Below are positions 45,739-57,461 of a stretch of 64,000 nucleotides of DNA, in pieces. The notes under the pieces were generated by a model. The model saw only the letters and a program-made list of their open reading frames with translations, was not told the DNA's origin and ran no database searches. The translations under genes were made by a program, and so were the position numbers. Within the stretch, counting starts at the first letter, position 1. Each line of letters begins with the position of its first letter. The DNA lies in contig CM068540.1 in NCBI GenBank assembly GCA_035048495.1, positions 7,610,829 through 7,674,828 on the forward strand, written 5' to 3'. The DNA comes from Euptelea pleiosperma. Lineage: Eukaryota > Streptophyta > Magnoliopsida > Ranunculales > Eupteleaceae.

Positions 45739-46437
45739 ATGACAGGGGCCACAATCGCCGATGATGTCATCATGCCCAGGGCTCTTCTGGATATGGGATC
45801 GTTGGTCAACATTATTCCTTTGAACATGCTACCCACGTTGGGCATTTCCATTGACGATGTGGATACCGCCCGACCTATCTACATCCATGGAGTTGGCAGG
45901 GCAGTGCAGAGATCAGTTGGGACGATCCAACTTTGGATTGTCGTGAATGAGCTGGATCATGTCCACCGTTTCGATGTGCTAGATACTACACCTTCATATC
46001 ATCTACGTTTGGGCATGCCATGGATCCATTACTATCACGGAGTCTCGTCCTCCTATCATCAGTGTTTCAAGTATTGGATGGGCGGACAACAGGGGATTAT
46101 CACAGGTCTGGTTCAGCCATTTGAGAGATGGAAGTCTTACTATGTCGATGCTCGTTTCTACAACCTGTCCGATGCGGCTGATAGGCCCATACCACCTTTC
46201 AATGAAGTTGAAGGAAAGAAGATGGTCTTTGTAGCGGAGGAGGGGGTCCCGAAACAGATAGCACGACGACAATACCCGAATGGTAATACAACCATCTCTT
46301 TGTCCAACGTGTCAAATGATGAAGGTGACATACCCATCCACGCAGATGGGATTTGCTTCGTGCCAGCCGACTTCCTCCAGTTTATCAAGGATGACAAGGA
46401 ACCCTCACCCATAGAACCCTTTGTTAACTGGGAGTAA
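45739..46437 (+). pseudogene. Tat aspartic protease
   Basis: A 232-codon open frame. ALLDMGSLVNIIPLNML is the retropepsin active site, where the family has D-S-G or D-G-S-S; here D-M-G-S with Met after the catalytic Asp. It continues with RLGMPWIHYYHGVSSSYHQC, the conserved Tat protease C-terminal block (L-G-R-P-W-I-H). The enzyme cuts the polyprotein. The frame itself is intact but separated from gag by a stop, and the active-site neighbourhood is altered. Confidence 0.8.
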
Positions 46438-47047
46438 CGACAGTTACTTCCTCAGCAAAATGGAATCTTGATTTTCTTTTTGTTGTTATTTTGTCTTTTG
46501 GAGCCTGAGTCATAGACTATCCCTGAGGGTACTTCAGGGTATACGTACCTTGGGGGTAGTTCACCCTCAACTGACCGGAACGCCTCAATTTTTTTTTGTT
46601 TGGCGCTGAGACTTCTTTTTGTTCTTTGTTTGCGTGTTATGAATGAAGATTATTCCATTCCTCTATTTTTCCACTTATTTTGGTCTCAATGTTTCCTTTT
46701 CATGCATGCATTATCATTGTAATAATGACCTAAATACTTTTCTTAAACCATCATAATAGGATGGGGAGGTCTGTGCTCTGTGTTATCTTATCATGATCTC
46801 CTCTTCTTGTAATGGTCTTGGTCAAGGGTTCCTTCATATAACCAATGTCACACTCATCTAGTGGTCCAGTATACTTGGGGGCTAAACGAGCGGATTAGGT
46901 GATATGCACTTACACCCTGACCTTCTTTGGAAGGCATTCAGATCATTTTACTTAAAAAATATTCATCATGTTGGAGTGTATGCATTTGTTATGTATAGCT
47001 ATCATGTTTGTCTATATAATGGCACCATGATAAATGTTTGTTGATTT
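46438..47047 (+). other. Non-coding spacer between protease and RT, possible intron
   Basis: About 600 T-rich bases without coding frame. Ogre/Tat elements are known to carry an intron here. GTAACG at 46434 and TTTTAG at 47058-47063 are candidate splice sites, but as they stand they do not keep the reading phase, so the call remains open. Confidence 0.35.
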
Positions 47048-48619
47048 ATGTTATGCCTTTTAGAAATATTCACTATATCACACGCCAATGCCCCATTCAA
47101 CTGCCTTGTATGGGAATATGATACTGAATTCGTAACTGAGGGGGCTTACATGGTTGAGAATGCAGATCCATCAGATATAGATATCAGCCCAGCTCCGGAT
47201 TGTTTCGAGGAAGGTGTGATAGCAGTGGAAGAAATTTTAAAGGAAATCAATTTGGGCAAGCCTCAGGAGGATCGTAAGGTCTTCATATCAGCATCCTTGG
47301 AAGCTCATGAAGAAATGGACCTGGTAAGTCTTCTATCCGAGTATCGCAATGTTTTTGCATGGAGTTATGAATAGATACCTGGTCTTGCCAAACCTGTGAA
47401 ACAAGCTCATCGAAAATTCAGGGCCGAGCTAGAGATTCAAATTAAAGTCGAACTCCAGAAACTCATTGAAGCTGGTTTTATTTGCCCTATTCAGTGGTCC
47501 GAGTGGTTAGCCAACGTGGTACCAGTCAAGAAGAAGAATGGATGGATTAGAGTTTGTGTAGATTTTTTAGACTTGAACAGCAATTGCCCTAAAGATGATT
47601 TTCTCCTACCCAATATGATATCCTGATTGACAACACGTCCTACTATCAGATGTTCAATTTTATGGATGGTTACAGTGGATACAACCAGATCAAGATGGCC
47701 ACGACAGATGAGATCCATACTAGTTTTTATTCCCCGGTTAGTAGCTTTTGCTTCACAGTTATGCACTTTGGCTTGAAGAACGTAGGGACCACCTACTAGA
47801 GAGCTATGATTAAGATTTTTGGCGAGATGATGCACTATGAGGTGGAGGATTATGTCGACGATGTGGTCGTACGATCCCCCACAAGAGAGAGTCATTGTGA
47901 CGCCCTAAGGAAGGTTTTCGATCGATGTAGGCAGACAAATTTGAAGATGAACCCATTGAAGTACGCATTTGGGGTTAGTTCTGATAAGTTCTTGGGATTT
48001 CTGATTCGACATCGGGGAATTGAGATCGACCCATCCAAATTAGACGCAATACAAAGTCTACCCCGTCCCAAAACTCTTAAACAAATCAAGAATATGTTGG
48101 GACGTTTGTCCTACATTCATCGATTTATACCCAATCTCTCGCAAAGATGCTTCCTCTCACAAGGTTATTGAAGAAAGATGCCACATTTATTTGGTTTGAG
48201 GAGTGCGAGAAGGCTTTCTTGAAAATTAAACAAGAGTTACTCAAACCCCCGACTCTAATGGCGTCTATTCATGGACAATCCTTGATTCTTAATCTCTCCA
48301 CCTTGGAGAATGCTATGGTTGTTCTATTGGTCCAAGAGGATGAAGAGGGTAAGAAAAACCTATTTATTATCTTAGTCAGGTTTTATTACCAGTTGAGACT
48401 CATTATCCTAAGATCGAGCGGGCTTGTTTAGCCTTGGTTTTTGCATCTCAAAAGCTCCGCCACTACATGTTGGCTCATTCAGTTACACTAATGTGTGGGA
48501 GTGACCCTATAAAGTACCTCTTGAGTCAGCCAGTTCTCTCAGGCCATTTAGCCAGATGGTCATTGATGTTAAGTGAATTTGAGATCACATGTAAGATGCA
48601 GAGGTCGATTAAGGGATAA
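47048..48619 (+). pseudogene. Tat reverse transcriptase and RNase H
   Basis: Pol N-terminus ending YRNVFAWSYE, then RT: ELQKLIEAGFICPIQWSEWL, VPVKKKNGWIRVCVDFLDLN, FMDGYSGYNQIKM, and the catalytic VEDYVDDVVV at about 47850. RNase H follows: PLTRLLKKDATFIWFEECEK, VFASQKLRHYML, KYLLSQPVLSGHLARWSLML. The enzyme makes cDNA from the RNA. Stops at 47372 (TAG), 47797 (TAG) and 48617 (TAA) and frameshifts near 47620, 48140 and 48355 break the frame. Confidence 0.88.
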
Positions 48620-48669
48620 GCTATGACCGACCTGTTAGCTGAGAATCTAGTACAATCATTACCGATGAT

Positions 48670-49068
48670 TTGTCCGATGAGGAAGTTTTCGAAACAATGA
48701 CCACATTGGAGCCTTGGCTCATATTTTTTGATGGGTCTCCTAACAGGTTGGACTCACAGAATGATGGAAGAGCAGGAATTGTGTTCCGAGCCCTCGAAGG
48801 TGTGCTTGTATCCTTTTCCTTCAAATTTGAATTCGAATGTACTAACAACATGGCGGAATACAAGGCCTTGGTGATTGGTTTGGAAATGGTTGTCCTGGCA
48901 GGCATCTGCCACTTACGAATTTTTGGGAATTCTATGTTGGTCATATATCAAGTCACCGACCTATTCAAGGTCAAAGAGGAACATTTGAAGCCTTATCAGC
49001 AGAAAATTTTGAGATTACTCTCATCCTTCGAGACGTTCGACCTAGCACACATCTGTCGGGCAAAAAAT
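48670..49068 (+). pseudogene. Tat archaeal-type second RNase H (aRNH)
   Basis: WLIFFDGSPN and TNNMAEYKALVIGLEM are the first two catalytic blocks of the additional RNase H (D21 and E63 of this frame). The third block, normally G-D-S, reads FGNSML with Asn at residue 87 (codon 48928-48930), so a metal-binding Asp is lost. This domain between RNase H and integrase is diagnostic of the Tat lineage. It shares an open frame with the following integrase. Confidence 0.85.
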
Positions 49069-50497
49069 TCTCATACCGATTCTTTGGCAACCATAACGGC
49101 TAAAATTCAGATGGGACCTAACGAGTATGCCAAAGAAGTCCGCGTGATCAAGAGAGTTCTACCAACATCCTTCTTAGAGGCTGACTGGGAGGAGTCTTAC
49201 CTTATGGTTACTCAAGACGCCTTTGCCGAGTTTCCTAAGGATGAATGGTTTTGGCCCATCTGGGATTGGTTAAAGCATGGTCATGCACCAACCGACCAGG
49301 ACGAATCCAGGAATGTTAAGTGGCAGGCAGTCAGATACGTGGTTATGGGAGACAGGTTATTCAAGCGTAGTTACAGTGGAGTCCTATTGCGCTGTGTCTC
49401 GCATAAAGAAGGGAAGATCATTTTGAGGGAAGTACATGGGGGAGACTATGGTGAACACCAGAGCAAGATTAGACTGGCTCATCAAGTGATACATCTGGGG
49501 TACTATTGGCCCCATTTGCACAAGGACAACATCAACCATGTTCAGAAATGCCGAACTTGCCAGTTACATTCGCATGTCAACCGTTCGCCACCGAGTTATC
49601 TTCATCCTATTAAGTCTTATTGGCCATTCCAAACTTGGGGGTTGGATTTCATTGGAAAAGTCAATCCAGCCGCCAGTAAAAATCATGTCTGGATACTAGT
49701 CGCCACAAAATATTTTACTAAATGGGTCGAAGCTATTCTTTTACGCAGAGCTACTTCAGCCGCCGTCGCCGAGTTTATCACGAGTAAGATTATTTCAAGA
49801 TTTGGAATTCCTCAGAAGATTGTCACAGACCATGGGACTTAGTTCAAGGGAGACGTGGAAGAGTTGCTAAAGAAGTACGGCATATTCCATAGCCAGTCTA
49901 CTACATATTGCTGACTAGGAAACGGACAGGTGGAAGCCATTAACAGAGTTTTGTTAAAAATTCTCAAGAAGACAGTTAATATGTGTCAACGAGATTGGCA
50001 CAAGAAGTTAGTAATGATTTGTGGGCTTACCCTACCACTGCACGTACCTCTACTGGCGAAACTCCCTTCTCTCTTGTTTATGGCACTGAGGCTGTTGCCC
50101 CCATTGAAATTCGAATTCCCACTCCCCGCATGGAATCTGCCGCAGTCTTAGATTATCGTGAAGTTGAGTATGCTTTCTCAGGCATTTTGACCTATTAGCC
50201 GTGGATGAACACCGCCTCCATGCAAAGAAGAATTTGGATGCTTATGTTTATAGAATGACCAGGGCATATGACAAGAAGGTTAAGTTCAGAGCACTAAGGG
50301 TAGGTGACATTGTTATGAAGGTAGCTGATCATGTGCGGACATCGACTACGCACACCAAGTTTACACCAAATTTTGAGAAAGAATTATACATCATCACCCA
50401 AGCCTTTGATTCCGTTTATTATCGCGTCGTGACTTCCGACGGTTTTGAGTTAGAAGCTTCGATCAATGGCAAATGGTTGAAGAAATATTATTGTTAG
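49069..50497 (+). pseudogene. Tat integrase
   Basis: HHCC zinc-binding region VHGGDYGEHQSKIRLAHQVI to CRTCQ, then the rve core: WGLDFIGKVNPAA (first Asp), KIVTDHGT (second Asp), GNGQVEAINR (Glu). The C-terminal domain continues at ETPFSLVYGTEAVAPIEI and KVKFRALRVGDIV to KWLKKYYC. No chromodomain. Stops TAG at 49840 and TGA at 49912 and later frameshifts inactivate it. Integrase inserts the cDNA and leaves a 5-bp duplication, as seen. Confidence 0.87.
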
Positions 50498-50742
50498 AAT
50501 AGAATGGGCATTGGCTTTTCTCTGATATGGATGTGACATCTATTTCTGTGTGTGATTACATTTAAGTCCTTTCTGAAGCGTTGGTTGTTGAGATACTTGT
50601 TTGCCTATTTATGGATTTTCTGTTGCATATGTTTGGAAGTATACCTTTGTGTGAATGATTATGAAAATACATTTTATTCTTCAGAATTGTCATAATTAGA
50701 GTGTTTTGAATTATCATTTTCATGCGTCTGCTTTCTCCCGTA

Positions 50743-51065
50743 CCCACCTTTAGAAACAAATTCGATGGCGTTTCCCCACCTTGTAAAATAACTTCAAGGG
50801 CGTCTCCCCCAACTTTAGAAACAAATTCGAGGGCGTCTCTCCACCTTTAGAAATAAATTCGAGGGCATTTCCCCACCTTGTAAAATAACTTCAAGGGCGT
50901 CTCTCCACCTTTAGAAACAAATTCGAGGGCGTTTCCCCACCTTGTAAAATAACTTCGAGGGCGTCTCCCCATCTTTAGAAACAAATTCGATGGCGTCTTC
51001 CCACCTTTAGAAACAAATTCAAGGGCGTTTCCCCACCTTTAGAAATAAATTCGAGGGCGTCTCCC
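50743..51065 (+). repeat. 32-bp tandem repeat block after pol
   Basis: About ten copies of a 31-33-base unit, consensus around CACCTTTAGAAACAAATTCG then AGGGCGTCTCCC, alternating with a variant containing TTGTAAAATAACTTC. It lies in the 3' region between pol and the LTR, a place known in Tat/Ogre elements for fast-changing tandem repeats that can seed satellites. Confidence 0.9.
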
Positions 51066-51349
51066 CACTTTGAACTTGCCGATATTTGAATGTGTTTGTA
51101 TAGTTTGAATCAAATGTTGTTCGAATATGTTTACATTATTTACATGGACTGGTATTTGCATGTGCTTGGTACAATCAAATACAAAGAAGATTGTGATCAA
51201 AAGATTATTGAATATTTCATTCCATTTTGAAAGCTTTTCATGTATGTTACTAATCAGGGTCAACCTTTGACAAAAAACATAAAGGCTAGACATTACAATT
51301 GTTATCTTGCAGATGTACATGTATGAAAAACATAAAGTAGTAGGACAAG

Positions 51350-54300
51350 TTAAAAGCCTGCGGCTCGAAAGATCTCTTTCACTAGTTGCTTCCTTACGTC
51401 CACCTTTGGACATTCAAGGCTGATCCTCTTGGAGATTTTCGTCATGACTCTTGCTCTTTCATTGGCAGACGACCTGAGCCTACTCAGCTTCTGTTTCGCC
51501 CCGGCCAATTCATTCTTTGCTTGCCCCAATCCAGTTAAGTCGGCATGCAGGGCACTGAGCGTCTCTTTGGCTTTGGCTAATGCCTCTTCCAGGCGGGTTA
51601 CTTTCGAATGGGCTTCTTTGTAGGCAAACCGGGTCACCTTGAGTTGTATGTCTAGGGAGGCCTCCGAAGATATTTTTTTCTCTGTCTTTGATATCTCGGA
51701 GAGCTCCTCTTCTTGCTTCCGACCTTGGACGAGCCCCTTCACTTCGAGGTCAATGGTATCCTACTCTATCTTCCGGTAGTTGAAGCCAAAGTCAATGATC
51801 GGCTTCAATAAGCTCAAATTCAAGCCCGTCTACTCAAGATCAACCAAGGCCCCCCTCATACGGTGGAGTTCGTATACATCACACTCGGTAATACCAGCTA
51901 CTTGCTGGAACAGCCGGATGTAGTTTTAATATATTCAAGAACATCACCACGGAGTCTAAGGGTCCGTCATCCATCACCCGTGGCACAGGGGCCATCAAGG
52001 AGCAGAAGTGGGAAAATGCCTCATACACTAGTACTAAATCTTCTCTGTTCGTAGGCGGCAGCGGCTCGGATCGCACTCCAATGGAATGTCCTTCTTTTGG
52101 GTCACTTATGAGAGCATCCGACAATAGTCCTTACTCCATCAAATGTCACACACTTGCCAGAGTTTGAACCAAAGGGTGTCCCATACCGATGAGGAAGCTC
52201 TCCATCTAAAGATGGTCTGGATTTCCCTACAGTGAGAGGATCACCATCTTATCCCGATATAGGGGGATTTCCCCTTCTTCTAAGCTCATGGGGACTAGTC
52301 GCGTCGGGAACCTCTCTTCCCCGACCTTTTGGAATACACGCGTTGCTATAGGCATGTCTTCAATCCCCCCTGCTCTCATTCCACCAATGGACAGATGTGG
52401 AATGGATCATGCAACGGATGCTACCAGTGTATCCCTCTCCTCTACCACTGCCTTGCCCTTGATCTGCATTTTTTGTCCTTCTTCTGCCTAGTGTGCCGCC
52501 ATGGCCAGCTCCATATCAGCGTCTAGTTTAGTGGGGTTTTCGATAAATTTCTTACTGCAATTGATTAGTAACAAGCCGAATACGAGTTACCTCCGGCGAA
52601 TAGGGCCTCTACTCCAGACTGGGTCAGGACGTCGATTCTCCCAAGTGATTACAGGCCTAATGTGGTTGGGATTTCTTCCTGTGCTGGCGGCCCCTCTATT
52701 GTAGGCATCGCCTCCTCTTGGGCATCTTTAGGTAGAGGACTAGCCGCTTTCCCTCCTTCACATGTTCATTACACATGTTTACCACCAAAAGTCAATACCC
52801 AATAATGAATTTTTACCCAAGTCTTACTCAAATTTCAACACATCTATATCTACTCCTACCTATTCTCATGAAACCCTCTCCATTGAGTTCCAACAAGTCA
52901 AATACCGCCTGCCAGTCCTTGTCCAAAAGGGCTTCTGCTCCCTCCATGTGTACCTCTTGTATGGTTGGCTGGCTCGACACCGCTTTTGCTCCTGCATATG
53001 AATTTTGGTTAGCATGAAGGGACGGTTGTGAAAAATGACCATATTGATGCATCGATTATGATTTAAGTGATTTTCTTTACCTGTGATGATGACGTTCGGT
53101 ATTGCTGGGTCCGCGATGTCTGGCTCACGGATTGGTTCAGTTCTTATTGGGGAATCTGATTCATCCCCTGAACACTCTGGCTTTGATTTTACTTGATGCG
53201 TGGGTCTCTTGACCTCGATTTTCTTGATCTTCTTGGCTGGCCTTGTAGCCTTCCCCTTCTTAGGCTGGGGTAGGTCCGGCCTTAACAGATGAGCAGGTGC
53301 ATCAACCCCGAAGACTTGAATGAACGCATCCTCGGTGGCTATCAACTTTTCCCCAAATCCCGACTACGCTGGGCCCCTTTTTCGATTTCAGGCGGTGCTA
53401 TTGGGCTAGTCGTTTTTGCTTTCTTTCCTTGAGCCACCCCAGGAGGCATTTTACCAGGGTGAGACAAGCGAGCCTCCCAAGATTTCTGTTTGGGCTCTCT
53501 TGGGACTTTCATCCTGACCCCGTTTGGTCCCCTATTGCAGTCTAGTTAATCTCCGAGGAGGTGAGGGTACCTCAATCCTCAAAGTTGCTTCTGCTTCTCC
53601 CAGCCCCGGGGCGGTTGCTTATTCTTCTTTCCCTCGGGAGGAGTCCGATCTCCTCTGCAATCGCCTCTCTCTTACTGATTCGCTGGTGGAGCCCTCACCT
53701 TCTACCCTCAATAAGGGATCTTGCCCAAAAATAGCGCCTCTCCCTGTGTGATTCAGCCTCTTCTCCAAGGCGTCGGCTATCTCTTTTATCTCCAATTCGC
53801 CATAGCTCCCCAGACAAAGCCTCGACATCTCCAAATGCCGATATGTAGTCTTCCCTTGCCTAGTGGAGGGCACCACCTTTAACACCTTGGCAGTGCAGAT
53901 ACAGTTGAAGAAATAATGCTCTAGCACCCAATCGTTGCCCACAATGTTTGGCAAGGGATAGGAGATGTCCTGATCAAATCCCAACTGCAGTGCTACTCGG
54001 TGCGGCCTGTATGCGATGGCAACAGCTTCTTTCTCGGGCACTAGTACTTTGCCCCATGACCCTCTACGCATTTCTCGGGTCGGCACAGCAAAGATGTAAG
54101 AAGGACTGATGATCCTGCTATATATCAATACCAGTTCTCTCAGTGTCCCATCAGCTTCATGTACAGCCAACCCCACGATATCAGCCAGCAAGAGTGGCTC
54201 CCCTTGATATAACGACTCGTCATAGGCCCGTGCTCGACAGTGCTTTGCTGTGTTCAAGATATTGAAAATTGTTCCTATACCAAACATGGGTGGGTCTTCG

Positions 54301-55378
54301 TTGGCATACTTCAAGGCCCTCAGAGTCTACTTGGGATCCCGTGTCAGTATGTACGGGGCAATTTATCATAATGCTCATATGCCCATAACTGTAAAAGCCA
54401 GAAGCGCCAAAGAGGTAGATTTCCTTGGAGGGCAATTTCTTCCCTTCCCAGCTAACTGCCCGGTCCTGCAGGGCCTTCTTGTATTGACTCATACCCTGGT
54501 ACAATTGCGTTGTAACGGTCGACGCCCAACATATCTTTCTCCCATGATAGGTTATGGGCGCTACACAGAATGAACCTTCCACGACCGTGGGGGCTGGTGG
54601 TTGTGGACATAGAAAGATGGAGATCAAATAGGCGAGTAGGCCTAAGAATCCTTCTTCAGAGGTTTGGCCCTTAAATGATTCTGACCACCAGTTCACCTAG
54701 GACCTTCTCTCATTGCCCTTATGCACGGCCATTAACCATTTGTTCCTACTCTCTAGCATGTCGAATGACGTTTTCTCATCATCACTGAGTTGAGACACCT
54801 GCACATGGGGTAGCTTGGTACCAACGGGGAGTCGCCCCAGCATCACGTTATCCTCTGTTGTGAAGCCTACCTCACCAAATGCTATGTTGAACATATTTGT
54901 GGTGGGGTTCCATACTTCAATCAATGCCATCAACATCGGTTTGTTTTCAAGGAATCTCGTCGTGGTTATCTGTACAAGTTGGAGTAGCCCCAGGCCTTCC
55001 AAGCGATCCCTGTATTTTATATCTTGTATGTACGGCGTCGCGAACTTCACCCAACTCGCGTGGTATTTATCCACCACTATGCAAAAGTTCTCTTTCGTGG
55101 CACCGTCTCACTCGTGCCTATACAACTTCATTGCCGAGGGGTTATACATCTCCTCCACCATCTTGACCGCTACCTGCATTGGCTACAGAGTGATATATTG
55201 CTCACCGTCTACTGTAATCGATGGCAGACTCATTATCATGTCCCTGGGCTGGTGCTAGGGCATGTCTTTCGGCTTTCGGGATCTCTCTTGGCATTTCTAC
55301 TGGCATCTCAGATGTTTCACTTATAAGCATTGTACCCCCGGCTAGTTCCCTTTTACCAGCTTTTACTTTCGGTGCCAT
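51350..55378 (-). pseudogene. Antisense ORF: plant mobile domain (PMD)-like protein with coiled coil
   Basis: Reading opposite to pol. The likely start is the ATG at 55378 (MAPKVKAGKREL). The 55077-54697 frame reads RLEGLGLLQLVQITT, MALIEVWNPTTNMFNIAFGE and VGFTTEDNVMLGRLPV, matching the PMD pattern (L-x-A-L-x-E-x-W-x-P-x-T-x-x-F and G-E-x-x-x-T-x-x-D-V-x-x-L-x-G-L-P-V). PMD continues at 54696-54220 (WWSESF, AYLISIFLCP, LYQGM) and 54314-53619. A basic low-complexity linker (KKGKATRPAKKIKKIEVKRP, 53345-52866) follows, then a 52124-51879 segment and a C-terminal heptad coiled coil (51742-51350). Several stops and frameshifts divide it. PMD proteins such as MAIN/MAIL1 act in plant gene silencing; the same domain occurs in transposons. 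Confidence 0.7.
54697..55077 (-). pseudogene. PMD core segment of the antisense ORF
   Basis: A 126-codon open stretch holding the most recognisable PMD part, ALIEVWNPTTNMFNIAFGEV. It is listed separately because it carries the assignment. The upstream frame has a TGA and a TAG within 120 bases, so the open stretch does not show the natural start. Confidence 0.72.
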
Positions 55379-56160
55379 TTCCTTTTTGTTTGTCTCTAAC
55401 CTCTATCCGTCAAGCGGTTCAATGTGACTATCCACTCACGCCGCTTTGTGTGTCGTTTCTTCGAATCCCTTCATACATCACAGAAATCAAGTTAGATTTC
55501 ATTTATTTTTTTCTCTCTTCGAACCGTTATACTTAGGATATTCGATCGGTCAACCGTTCCATGAGAATGATGGGGGGGAACCACTCATTTATTAATCTTT
55601 GGGGATTATAAAAAAAAAAAAAAAAAAAAAAAACCCCATTTCGCTTAAATCGTCGATTCTCGATTGTTTTTGTGTGGTTTATCCCCAAAATTAAAGGGAA
55701 TTTCCATTTTCCCCCCTATTATCATCCCCTAGAATCTCATCAAATGTATACCCCTCGTTTGGGAGATCTATCGATGCCCTTGGTTCATTTTTTACACCCT
55801 AACGCCCCAATTTCTTCTTTTCATGGTGCATTCGTGCACACTTCACCAAATCTCCCCAGATTTGGAAGGGAGGGTCATTTTTACCCCCTCTTCCTTTCCC
55901 TAAAATCTTCCGGTCTATCTCCCCCTCATGTGGGACATCCCACCACCTTTGGGTTCGGCCTCTTGGTGCATTTTTTTCGTTTTTGGGTCTTTTTTTGTTA
56001 TTTCTTCCTCTTTTTTTCTCCTATTTCCTTATTTTTTTAATTATCTTTAGCTGAGCCTTGTTGATTAGAGCCTTTGTCTAGGTTTCTCGCAATTTCGACT
56101 GCGCTTTCACGTCTGTAAGCAATAAAAATGAATTTTTATGCAAAACAAATTTTCTAACTC

Positions 56161-56168
56161 CTTATATA
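56161..56168 (-). promoter_or_regulatory. Candidate antisense TATA box 2
   Basis: The minus strand reads GACTATATAAGGAG, a good TATA match, 780 bases before the PMD-like start at 55378 and 480 bases after the end of the other antisense ORF. It could drive the PMD-like transcript with a long leader. Confidence 0.35.
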
Positions 56169-56637
56169 GTCTCTTATTTTTCACTGGACGGTTCCGCCCT
56201 TCGCCTTCAACTATCATTTCTGGCGGCCTCCGGCATCCGTTTGCTGCCCCGTTTGTTTCTATGGCCTGCTATCACACGGTTCTTCATTATTCTGCCCTGG
56301 GATTGCATCACCAATAGGGTTTTTCGCTGATTTCTCTTCACGTGTGCACTACTGGCAGAAGTCCAGATTTTTACCACGGGATTATTTTTCGAACACCGTT
56401 GCTTCCCACCTGTCCTTTACCTCTATGTGACCACGTGGGAACTGACGGCACTATTTTGGACTTTTCTATTGGATTTTACGCTCAATACAAATTTACATGC
56501 TACAGGGACAGTCATTACACACGGTTTTTTTTCATTCCACACTGGGCGCCGAATTACATTTCCTACATTTTGGGCCCCTGCCACTATGCGGGACCCCATA
56601 CATTGGCCTCTGGCCCATAACATTGGTCTATGACCTA

Positions 56638-57399
56638 TAACATCAGGCCCCTCAGTCTCGCCATGGACGGCTCCAAGCTGTTCAGTTCTTCGCGGGTGTC
56701 CTGCACCTCCAACTACTTCTGCTCTACCAGGGTGCCTAATATGCCAGCCGCACCCTCTGTCGAATCTGGTGCCGAGGCCCCTTCAATCTGTTTAATGCAC
56801 TTCTCTGCCTCTCGGAGCTCCTCTTGCAGTGCCGCCAACTTCCCCGTTAGCTTAGCCACCCGTGCTTTGGCCTCTCTTAGCTCCGTTGCCCACGCACTCT
56901 CCTCTACGGCCGCTGCCCACTGTTCTCAAAGCTTGGTCAACGCCGCTTTGTTCTTCTGCAACCCCTCTTGGGCCTTTGCATAGCTTTCCATGAGGTGTTC
57001 ACGGAAGAATCCCACACGGAATCCCGCTATAGTCAGTACTCGCAAGGTGGCGACGATACTTTTAAGATCATCTCCACGTCGCTCAAAGGAGTGCTCGGCC
57101 ACGAGCCTGATGACGCGGAGATACATCTCCCACATCATGTCGATGGCCTCTTCTCCAGATTAACAGGCTTTGCCCACGACTTGATCGTAGGACGGGGCTT
57201 GGGGGTATTTCAGGTTGGCATGACAGTAGGCCATTATGTACTTGGCCTCCTCGATGTGCTCCTCACTCACGTCCTGGACCCTGTCTGGATCCTAAAACCC
57301 GCGACGATAAATTTGCATAAAGGTCATGTCTTGGATGACCATGGATTCCCCCGTGGTTCCTGTTGAACTTGCTGGCCTTTCCTTGAGGACATGTTGCAT
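56638..57399 (-). pseudogene. Second antisense ORF: coiled-coil protein, broken by four stops
   Basis: One minus-strand frame of about 250 codons, start ATG at 57399, interrupted by four stops (about 57294, 57159, 56923, 56719) but no frameshift. Parts: MQHVLKERPASS; SEEHIEEAKYIMAYCHANLK; MMWEMYLRVIRLVAEHSFER; then a long charged heptad coiled coil (LREAKARVAKLTGKLAALQE, LREAEKCIKQIEG). No known enzyme domain. Its layout recalls the C-terminal coiled coil of the PMD-like ORF. A TATA box stands about 65 bases upstream of the start. Confidence 0.65.
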
Positions 57400-57461
57400 A
57401 TCTTTAGCTCGCTTGTGGGGAGGCTCTCTGGGTTGGTATTTTGTTCTGAGCCTTCTTGTGG

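Noticed and set aside
50743..51065. CRISPR-like array
   Set aside because: Units are contiguous without spacers, and the setting is a plant retrotransposon; it is a plain tandem repeat.
54250..55427. Several + strand frames of 90-147 codons
   Set aside because: They are antisense shadows of the PMD-like minus-strand frame, which has the recognisable domain and continuous order.
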